Positions 57,618 through 64,000 of a stretch of 64,000 nucleotides of DNA are shown one piece after another. Source of the stretch: Flavobacteriales bacterium (GTDB lineage: Bacteria > Bacteroidota > Bacteroidia > Flavobacteriales_G > JALEGO01). Position numbers and translations under genes: made by a program. Within the stretch, counting starts at the first letter, position 1; every line of letters starts with the position of its first letter. The notes under the pieces are model-generated. The model had not been told where the DNA came from, did no database searches, and worked only from the letters and a program-made list of their open reading frames with translations. Where the stretch lies: NCBI GenBank assembly GCA_020628935.1, contig JAHDEG010000008.1:1-64000 (forward strand). The letters are read 5' to 3'.

Positions 57618-58055
57618 TTATTTAGATATTGTTGTTTTTTTAAGTTTAATATCACCTATCATTTCAAAGTCTTCATCAGCTTCAAAATAACCAACATACA
57701 ATCCTTTTAATTTCACACGATCCCCTGTTTTCAATTTGCGTAAACTAGTACATTCATCTTTAGTTAATTCAGAGCTAATCACATAATTCTTGGATCCCTT
57801 TAAAGTTATAAAACACAAGGTGTCTTGGTTTGAAATTGAATGAATAGTTCCTTCAATACTTAATACTTTTTCATTTAGTTTAGAATTGGTTTTTTTTGCT
57901 TCAGTCTCAAATTTTAAACTTAATTCAGTAGCTAAAAACGTAAAATCGGTTTTGCTTTTTGCAATATCCTTATGTGGCTTATTGTACACAAAAAACCATC
58001 CATAGGCAGCAACTGCTAAAATTAAAACGATAATAAAAGGTAATACTTTTCTCAT
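57618..58055 (-). CDS. Membrane-anchored OB-fold protein
   Basis: A protein of about 145 residues. A TTG at 58070 is in frame, but the ATG at 58055 (MRKVLPFIIVLILAVAAYGW) starts directly at a single membrane anchor. The part outside the membrane has a helix (KSKTDFTFLATELSLKFETE) and then an OB-fold of the tRNA_anti-like kind (VLSIEGTIHSISNQDTLCFITLKG, LKTGDRVKLKGLYVGYFEADEDF). Such Bacteroidota proteins are of unknown role and often stand beside YceI or cytochrome genes. It is the first gene of the five-gene unit. Confidence 0.75.
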   Translation of the reverse strand: MRKVLPFIIVLILAVAAYGWFFVYNKPHKDIAKSKTDFTFLATELSLKFETEAKKTNSKLNEKVLSIEGTIHSISNQDTLCFITLKGSKNYVISSELTKDECTSLRKLKTGDRVKLKGLYVGYFEADEDFEMIGDIKLKKTTISK

Positions 58056-58124
58056 ATTATTAGTATCCAAATTAAAAAATCAAGGTAATACTTATTTTGT
58101 GTAAATCATATAATATGTTATTCT

Positions 58125-58132
58125 TAATTTTG
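58125..58132 (+). promoter_or_regulatory. -7 element before leuS
   Basis: TAATTTTG fits TAnnTTTG, 25 nt before the leuS ATG. The nearest TTTG upstream (58096-58099) is 25 nt away, longer than the usual spacer. Confidence 0.45.
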
Positions 58133-58157
58133 CATAAAATATAATAACTGTAGTAGC

Positions 58158-60968
58158 ATGAAGTATAATCATAATGATGTAGAGCCAAAGTGGATTAAAA
58201 AATGGCAAGATGAGAATATTTATGCTGCTGAAGATTTTTCGGATAAACCAAAGTATTATGTTTTAGATATGTTTCCTTATCCATCTGGTGCGGGTTTACA
58301 TGTTGGACACCCTTTAGGTTACATCGCGTCAGATATTTATGCAAGATACAAAAGACACCAAGGGTATAATGTGTTACACCCGATGGGGTATGATTCTTTC
58401 GGGTTACCTGCAGAACAGTATGCAATACAAACAGGTCAACACCCTGAAGTAACCACAAAAACAAATATTGACCGATACAGAAATCAGTTAGATAGAATAG
58501 GTTTTTCGTTTGATTGGTCAAGAGAAGTGAGAACGTCTAACCCTGATTACTACAAATGGACCCAATGGATTTTTAAGCAATTATTTAATAGTTGGTACAA
58601 TAACGAAACAAATAAGGCTGAAAATATTAACACACTTGTTACAGAATTTGAAAAGGCAGGAAATGCTGCTGTTAACGCTTGTACGAATCAAGAGAATAAT
58701 TTTACCGCAACTGATTGGAAAAATTATTCTGAATTTGATAAGAATACCATCCTCCAAAACTATAGGTTAGCTTATTTGGCTGATTCTGAGGTTAATTGGT
58801 GTGCTGAGTTAGGCACAGTTTTAGCGAATGATGAGATTAAAGATGGAGTTTCTGAAAGAGGTGGACATCCCGTTATTCGTAAAAAAATGACACAATGGGT
58901 AATGCGAATTACAGCTTATGCTGATCGCTTATTAAAAGGATTAAACGAGATAGACTGGAGCGATTCACTAAAAGAACAACAAACGAACTGGATAGGTAAG
59001 TCAAATGGCGCATCGTTGGTTTTTGATGTGGTTGATTCTTCTAGTAAAATTGAAATTTTTACAACCAGGCCTGATACTATTTTTGGTGTTTCATTTATGG
59101 TTTTAGCGCCTGAACATGAGTTGGTAAATGAAATAACGAGTGACTCTAGTAAAGAAGAGGTTTTAAAGTATCAAGAACAAGCAGCTTTAAAATCAGAAAG
59201 AGATAGACAGTCAAACGTTAAAACGATTACCGGAGCATTTACCGGAGCTTATGTTAAACACCCGTTTACAAAAAAGCTAATACCTGTTTATATTAGCGAC
59301 TATGTTTTGGCAGGATATGGTACTGGGGCTATAATGGCTGTACCTGCAGGAGATCAAAGAGATTGGAGTTTTGCTAAACACTTTAAAATTGATATTCCTG
59401 AGATTTTCGAGGGAGTAGATTTAAGTAAAGGAGCTTATGAGGAAAAAGGTACTACCCTTAAAAATAGCGATTTTTTAAACGGTTTAACCATAAAAAAAGC
59501 ATCTCAATTAGCAATTGAAAAAATAGAGATTGAAGGATTTGGTGCTAAAACAACTAATTTCAGATTAAGAGATGCCGTTTTTTCTCGACAGCGTTATTGG
59601 GGAGAACCGTTTCCAGTATATTATGAAAACGGAATCCCTAAGTTAGTTAATGACGATTCACTACCTGTTGTTTTACCACCTGTTGATGCATATTTACCTA
59701 CTAAAGAAGGTGAGCCACCATTAGCACGTGCGAAAAAAGAAGATTGGAATGTTTCACTGGGTGATCATATGGAATATAATACGATGCCTGGCTGGGCAGG
59801 ATCTTCTTGGTACTTTTTAAGATATATGGATCCTAAAAACAGTGAAAACCTAGTTTCTAAAGAAGCTGTTGATTACTGGAATCAGGTAGATTTATATATT
59901 GGTGGCTCAGAGCATGCAACTGGTCACCTTTTATATGCACGTTTCTGGACAAAGTTTTTATATGATATAAGTGTAGTTCCTTTTGAAGAGCCTTTTAAAA
60001 AGCTCATTAATCAAGGGATGATTTTAGGGCGCTCTAGTATTTTATTTAGAGATAAAGAAAACCCAAATACTTATGTCTCAAAAAAAAGTTTAGACGATTA
60101 TCATGCTTCACATCCTTCAACAAAGAAGTATGATGTATCAGATCGCTTCCAACAACTTAGAATTGATATTCATTTAGTTGACAACGATATTCTTGACACT
60201 AATGGATTAAAATCTTGGCAAAAGGAGTATGAAAAAGCCGAGTTCTATCCTAGTTCAGAAAATTTTCTGTGCGGGTATGAAGTAGAAAAAATGTCTAAAC
60301 GCTGGTTTAATGTAGAAGACCCATCTAGCTTATGTGAAAAATATGGTGCTGACACATTACGTTGTTACGAAATGTTTTTAGGCCCATTAGAGCAGTCAAA
60401 ACCTTGGGATGTACAAGGAATAAATGGAGTAAATAATTTTTTAAAAAAATTGTGGAGATTATTTCATGTAAACGATTCGTTTTTTGTTTCTGATGATAAA
60501 CCAACTCCTGCCTCTTTAAAGACATTGCATAAAACGATAAAAAAAATAACGGAAGACTTAGAGCGATATTCATTTAACACTCCCGTAAGTGCCTTTATGA
60601 TTTGTGTGAACGAATTAACTGAACAAAAATGTAATAGTAAAGAGGTATTAAAAGATTTACTTGTATTGTTAAGTCCTTATGCGCCCTTTATATGCGAAGA
60701 GCTATGGTCAAAATTAGGGTCAGAACATTCGATTACATCTGTAAGTTGGCCCACGTTTAATTCTGAGTTCTTAAAAGAAGCAGCATATAACTATCCTGTA
60801 TCTTTTAATGGTAAAATGAGATTTAAATTAGAGCTCCCAACCGATTTAACTCAAGAACAAATAAAAGAGGAAGTTTTAACAAATGAGCAAGCTCAAAAAT
60901 GGTTGGAAGGCAAAGAGCCTAAAAAGGTAATTGTAGTGCCTAAAAAAATAGTTAACGTAGTTATTTAA
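58158..60968 (+). CDS. leuS: Leucyl-tRNA synthetase
   Basis: A class I aminoacyl-tRNA synthetase of 936 residues, longer than the 860 of Escherichia coli because of insertions usual in Bacteroidota (for example after WIFKQLFNSWY). The HIGH motif is written HVGH in PYPSGAGLHVGHPLGY. The editing domain with FTTRPDTIFGVSFMVLAPEH is present. The KMSKS loop reads EKMSKRWFNVEDP, that is KMSKR, an unusual last residue. The anticodon-binding and C-terminal domains follow. The 3' end overlaps the ppx/gppA gene on the opposite strand by 8 nt. Confidence 0.96.
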   Translation: MKYNHNDVEPKWIKKWQDENIYAAEDFSDKPKYYVLDMFPYPSGAGLHVGHPLGYIASDIYARYKRHQGYNVLHPMGYDSFGLPAEQYAIQTGQHPEVTTKTNIDRYRNQLDRIGFSFDWSREVRTSNPDYYKWTQWIFKQLFNSWYNNETNKAENINTLVTEFEKAGNAAVNACTNQENNFTATDWKNYSEFDKNTILQNYRLAYLADSEVNWCAELGTVLANDEIKDGVSERGGHPVIRKKMTQWVMRITAYADRLLKGLNEIDWSDSLKEQQTNWIGKSNGASLVFDVVDSSSKIEIFTTRPDTIFGVSFMVLAPEHELVNEITSDSSKEEVLKYQEQAALKSERDRQSNVKTITGAFTGAYVKHPFTKKLIPVYISDYVLAGYGTGAIMAVPAGDQRDWSFAKHFKIDIPEIFEGVDLSKGAYEEKGTTLKNSDFLNGLTIKKASQLAIEKIEIEGFGAKTTNFRLRDAVFSRQRYWGEPFPVYYENGIPKLVNDDSLPVVLPPVDAYLPTKEGEPPLARAKKEDWNVSLGDHMEYNTMPGWAGSSWYFLRYMDPKNSENLVSKEAVDYWNQVDLYIGGSEHATGHLLYARFWTKFLYDISVVPFEEPFKKLINQGMILGRSSILFRDKENPNTYVSKKSLDDYHASHPSTKKYDVSDRFQQLRIDIHLVDNDILDTNGLKSWQKEYEKAEFYPSSENFLCGYEVEKMSKRWFNVEDPSSLCEKYGADTLRCYEMFLGPLEQSKPWDVQGINGVNNFLKKLWRLFHVNDSFFVSDDKPTPASLKTLHKTIKKITEDLERYSFNTPVSAFMICVNELTEQKCNSKEVLKDLLVLLSPYAPFICEELWSKLGSEHSITSVSWPTFNSEFLKEAAYNYPVSFNGKMRFKLELPTDLTQEQIKEEVLTNEQAQKWLEGKEPKKVIVVPKKIVNVVI

Positions 60969-61884
60969 TCTCGTTTTCTAATAACTCAAAAAAGGCTCCT
61001 TGTTTTAGTGAATATGCAGAAACATCAACCCTTTTTATGTTTAAACGATTAATTATAAGCTCTATAAACACACTGGCTAGTACCATCATATCGGCCTTGT
61101 GATACAATAAGCCATCCATTCTTAATCTGTCGGTATGTGAAGAGCTTACTAGGTTAGAGTGAACTCGTTTAATGTCGTTAATATTAATATTTACACATTT
61201 AGAAGTTTCAAAGGCATTGTGTTTCTCTCCGGCAATCATGCTTAAGTAGGATGAAAAAGGACCAGATACACCAAGTAAAGTGCTTAGGTTATATTTTTTT
61301 ACTTGATTAACTAAATCTATTATCTCCTCGTTTATAATGCTTCTTAATTGCTTAATTTCTTCTTGTTTTAAAGGGTTAGAAGGCTTTATTTCTCCAAGCA
61401 TGCGAGCTACACCAAGTTGATAGCTTTTCTTCCAATAAATTTTTTGAGAATCACCAATAATAAATTCAGTACTCCCTCCTCCAATATCCATTATTAAGGC
61501 TTTTTCACTAAGAGTTGTAGAATTAATAACTCCTTTATAAATGAGTTCCGCTTCTCTATTGCCGTCAATCACATTTATTTCAACTCCCGTTTTTCTTAAT
61601 ACTTCCTCCCTAAAAGTATTTCCATTGCTAGCGCTCCTAATTGCAGAAGTGGCGAAGGCAAAGTGTTTACTAATTTTAAATTTATTGGTTTCCTCTCTTA
61701 GCTTTTCCATTGCTTTTACACCTCTTTCAAAAGCCTCTTTAGCAATTTCGCTTTTATTAATACCGCCTTCACCAAGCTTAACAGCTATAGATGAGTAGTG
61801 CAACTCTTTCAAATCATTGTTTTCAGAAGATGCCACCAGCACACTAAAAACGTTAGTTCCTAAATCAAAAATACTATATATCAT
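60961..61884 (-). CDS. Ppx/GppA family phosphatase (exopolyphosphatase-like)
   Basis: A cytosolic 307-residue protein of the ASKHA fold that hydrolyses polyphosphate or the 5'-phosphate of pppGpp. The phosphate-1 loop is FDLGTNVFSVLVA (7-19), with Asn where most members have Asn/Ser, and phosphate-2 is MDIGGGSTEFIIGD. FAFATSAIRSASNG is the family block in between. It has only the N-terminal catalytic halves and lacks the C-terminal HD domain of larger forms, which is usual in Bacteroidota. Ppx and GppA activity cannot be separated from sequence alone. Confidence 0.9.
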   Translation of the reverse strand: MIYSIFDLGTNVFSVLVASSENNDLKELHYSSIAVKLGEGGINKSEIAKEAFERGVKAMEKLREETNKFKISKHFAFATSAIRSASNGNTFREEVLRKTGVEINVIDGNREAELIYKGVINSTTLSEKALIMDIGGGSTEFIIGDSQKIYWKKSYQLGVARMLGEIKPSNPLKQEEIKQLRSIINEEIIDLVNQVKKYNLSTLLGVSGPFSSYLSMIAGEKHNAFETSKCVNININDIKRVHSNLVSSSHTDRLRMDGLLYHKADMMVLASVFIELIINRLNIKRVDVSAYSLKQGAFFELLENEIK

Positions 61885-61982
61885 GGGTGTTTCTTCAAGT
61901 GTAAATTAATTAGTAATTTTAGGTGCATGCCTTGTTAAATAAGGTGCGTTAAAAAGAGTTAACTAAAGTAACCAAATAAATT

Positions 61983-63077
61983 ATGTCTACCGATTTTTTA
62001 CCAATTAATGGAACCGATTATATTGAATTATATGTTGGAAACGCGAAACAAACCGCACATTACTATAAAACAGCTTTCGGATTTCAAAGTTTTGCTTATA
62101 AAGGATTAGAAACTGGCTCCACTGATTCTGTTTCATATGCTTTAAAACAAGACAAAATTGTTATTGTGCTAACTACGCCTTTAAAACAAGGTGGAGAAAT
62201 TAATGAACACATTAATAAACATGGTGATGGAGTAAAAGTTGTAGCCTTGTGGGTAGATGACGCCACCAAATCGTGGGAAGAAACTACTAAAAGGGGAGCT
62301 AAGTCATATTTAGAGCCGATAAGAGAAGATGATGACAATGGCTATGTAATTAAATCGGGTATTCATACATATGGAGATACCGTTCACGTTTTTATTGAAA
62401 GAAAAAATTATAAGGGCATATTTTTACCTGGCTTTGTTGAGTCTAAATCAGATTACAATCCTAAGCCCGTTGGGTTGAAGTATATAGACCACATGGTTGG
62501 GAATGTAGATTGGGGAGAAATGAATACTTGGGTAGAATTTTATGAAAAAGTAATGGGTTTTTCACAGTTGGTTTCTTTTGATGATAAAGATATTTCTACC
62601 GAATACACTGCCTTAATGAGTAAAGTAATGAGCAATGGTAATGGGCGAATTAAGTTTCCAATAAATGAACCAGCCGAAGGGAAAAAGAAATCACAAATAG
62701 AAGAGTACATTGATTTTTATAATGGAGCAGGAGTACAGCACATAGCCGTTGCTACCGATAATATTATTGAAACGGTAAAACAGCTAAAAGCTCGGGGAGT
62801 AGAGTTTTTATACGTCCCTACATCCTATTATGATGATTTATTAGACAGAGTAGGCCCAATCGAAGAGGATTTAAAGCCTCTTAAAGAGTTAGGGATTCTA
62901 ATAGATAGAGATGAAGACGGATATTTACTACAGTTATTTACTAAACCAATTGTAGATAGGCCAACAATGTTTTTTGAGATCATTCAACGCAAAGGAGCTA
63001 AATCGTTCGGAAAAGGAAATTTTAAAGCTCTGTTTGAAGCTATAGAAAGAGAACAAGAACAAAGAGGAACTTTATAA
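61983..63077 (+). CDS. hppD: 4-hydroxyphenylpyruvate dioxygenase
   Basis: A cytosolic non-haem iron enzyme of 364 residues that turns 4-hydroxyphenylpyruvate into homogentisate in tyrosine breakdown. The three iron ligands are visible: His170 (YIDHMVGNV), His253 (VQHIAVATDNI) and Glu332 (FFEIIQRKG). The C-terminal helix block SFGKGNFKALFEAIEREQEQRGTL is the classic signature. No hmgA is in the window. The end overlaps the nitrilase-family gene by 6 nt in convergent orientation. Confidence 0.95.
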   Translation: MSTDFLPINGTDYIELYVGNAKQTAHYYKTAFGFQSFAYKGLETGSTDSVSYALKQDKIVIVLTTPLKQGGEINEHINKHGDGVKVVALWVDDATKSWEETTKRGAKSYLEPIREDDDNGYVIKSGIHTYGDTVHVFIERKNYKGIFLPGFVESKSDYNPKPVGLKYIDHMVGNVDWGEMNTWVEFYEKVMGFSQLVSFDDKDISTEYTALMSKVMSNGNGRIKFPINEPAEGKKKSQIEEYIDFYNGAGVQHIAVATDNIIETVKQLKARGVEFLYVPTSYYDDLLDRVGPIEEDLKPLKELGILIDRDEDGYLLQLFTKPIVDRPTMFFEIIQRKGAKSFGKGNFKALFEAIEREQEQRGTL

Positions 63078-63878
63078 TTCTATATTAAAATTATCAGCAT
63101 CCAATCCTGCCGGAAATTTTTCTCGGTAGGATCGGATTTCATTTTTACTAAGTATTACCGTCTCTTCAAATTCCAAATCATTGGTGTTAAATTCTGGGTC
63201 AATTAACGGTTCTCCTTTGTAATTGAATGCATTACTATTACCAGAATAACTTATCCCTTTACCATCCTCACCAACTCTATTTACCCCAATTGAATAACAT
63301 AAATTTTCGTGAGCTCTTGCTTCTAGTAAGTTAATCCATGCGCTTTTTCTAGCTGAGGGCCAATTAGCAACGTAAATCAGTAAATCATAATCGTAAGTGT
63401 TATTTATGAATTTATTTCTACTAAAAACAGGGAATCTTAAATCATAACATATTAGCGGACAAATTTTCCATCCTTTATATTTTACAATAAGCCTATCTCT
63501 ACCAGGGGTGAAATAATTATGTTCATCTGCCATTCTAAATAAATGTCTTTTGTTATAAAAATGTTTTTCTCCGTTGGGCTTAACAAACAATAATCTGTTG
63601 AAATAATCGTTTAGTTCTTTTACAATGTAACTTCCAACAATGGCAAAACCTGTTTTTCTGGCTAAACTAGTCATCCATTTCTCGGTTAATCCATTTGGGG
63701 GTTCAAAACAAATATCGCTTTGCATGGTAAACCCAGTAGTAAACATTTCGGGTAAAATTATAAGGTCTGTTTCACTAGATAGTTTTTCTATCTTTTCCTC
63801 CAGTTTTTCTAGGTTTTTATTGACATCCTCCCAAAATAATTTTGTTTGAATAATGGTTGTTCTTAAGTTTTTTAACAT
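63072..63878 (-). CDS. Nitrilase-superfamily amidase (YafV/Nit2-like)
   Basis: A cytosolic 268-residue carbon-nitrogen hydrolase. The catalytic triad is clear: Glu44 (LPEMFTTGF), Lys110 (FYNKRHLFRMADE) and Cys144 (ICYDLRFPVF). These blocks match the omega-amidase branch (YafV, Nit2), which removes ammonia from alpha-ketoglutaramate and alpha-ketosuccinamate formed by glutamine or asparagine transaminases. Bacteroidota often keep such an enzyme near methionine salvage or aromatic metabolism genes; here it faces hppD. The exact substrate is inference. Confidence 0.88.
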   Translation of the reverse strand: MLKNLRTTIIQTKLFWEDVNKNLEKLEEKIEKLSSETDLIILPEMFTTGFTMQSDICFEPPNGLTEKWMTSLARKTGFAIVGSYIVKELNDYFNRLLFVKPNGEKHFYNKRHLFRMADEHNYFTPGRDRLIVKYKGWKICPLICYDLRFPVFSRNKFINNTYDYDLLIYVANWPSARKSAWINLLEARAHENLCYSIGVNRVGEDGKGISYSGNSNAFNYKGEPLIDPEFNTNDLEFEETVILSKNEIRSYREKFPAGLDADNFNIEL

Positions 63879-63923
63879 GATTCGAATAAATAACCTGTGA
63901 ATAAAATGCTAGTCCCTAAATTA

Positions 63924-63931
63924 TATTTTTG
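63924..63931 (+). promoter_or_regulatory. -7 element before the last, partial gene
   Basis: TATTTTTG fits TAnnTTTG and lies 29 nt before the ATG at 63961. No convincing -33 element is seen at the usual distance. Confidence 0.45.
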
Positions 63932-63960
63932 TAAAATTGCAAATTCTAAAGTAATATATA

Positions 63961-64000
63961 ATGATTAGAAACATTCTCAATACTGTATTTATAGTTGTTT
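63961..64000 (+). CDS. Start of a gene cut by the window edge
   Basis: An ATG at 63961 opens a frame that stays open to the end (MIRNILNTVFIVV). The residues look like the start of a signal peptide or membrane segment. It is preceded by a promoter-like element. Too little is present to name it. Confidence 0.5.
   Translation, partial: MIRNILNTVFIVV

Overview
The window is a stretch of a low-GC Bacteroidota chromosome, most likely a marine or freshwater member of the Flavobacteriales (Flavobacteriia or the Crocinitomicaceae/Cryomorphaceae side). The evidence is core genes of the type IX secretion system (porV, porU, a porP/sprF homologue, gldJ), many exported proteins with type A or type B T9SS C-terminal sorting domains, Bacteroidota promoter elements of the TAnnTTTG type, and Bacteroidota-only families (DUF5723, DUF5777, DUF6702, DUF4834). 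No phage, insertion sequence, CRISPR array, tRNA or rRNA was seen.

Layout. 1-6.7 kb: two very large type B T9SS adhesin-like proteins, the second with seven tandem repeats of about 78 residues. 7.0-10.0 kb: a beta-helix protein and an acetyl-xylan-esterase-like hydrolase, both type A cargo. 10.1-12.1 kb: an ABC-F ATPase (YbiT group) and a DUF1801 protein. 12.1-22.0 kb, minus strand: porU, porV, ispF, a C1 peptidase, an M1 peptidase and a DUF6702 protein. 22.1-26.0 kb, plus strand: porP/sprF-like, gldJ, murF. 26.0-30.9 kb, minus strand: bcp, recA, a TPR lipoprotein, a DUF5723-like outer membrane protein and a solute-binding-fold protein without a signal peptide. 31.1-38.6 kb: a cation efflux protein, anmK, the thrS-infC-rpmI-rplT operon, an acyl-CoA dehydrogenase, and an orphan lipoprotein reading frame bracketed by an inverted pair of dispersed repeats. 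38.6-46.9 kb: a SprA-like giant outer membrane protein and two tandem M43 metalloproteases. 47.1-50.1 kb: rpmH (too short for a usual ORF cut-off), a small T9SS cargo protein, a DUF4834 protein, an outer membrane protein and lipA. 50.2-55.3 kb: two convergent T9SS cargo genes sharing a two-way terminator. 55.4-58.1 kb: a five-gene envelope operon with two haem-motif lipoproteins around a YceI protein. 58.2-64 kb: leuS, ppx/gppA, hppD, a nitrilase-family amidase and the first codons of another gene.

How the genes fit together. The secretion machine (PorV shuttle, PorU sortase, PorP/SprF, GldJ) sits amid at least nine of its probable substrates, so much of the window concerns building and decorating the cell surface. 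The rest is housekeeping: translation (thrS, infC, rpmI, rplT, rpmH, leuS), peptidoglycan (murF, anmK), isoprenoids (ispF), lipoate (lipA), recombination (recA) and tyrosine catabolism (hppD).

The most unusual signal is a pair of near-identical hairpin elements, one before rpmI and one before rplT. Each ends exactly 15 nt before the start codon, and their inner stems differ by compensating changes. They look like duplicated translational operators. A second point of interest is the repeat-bracketed orphan lipoprotein at about 38 kb.
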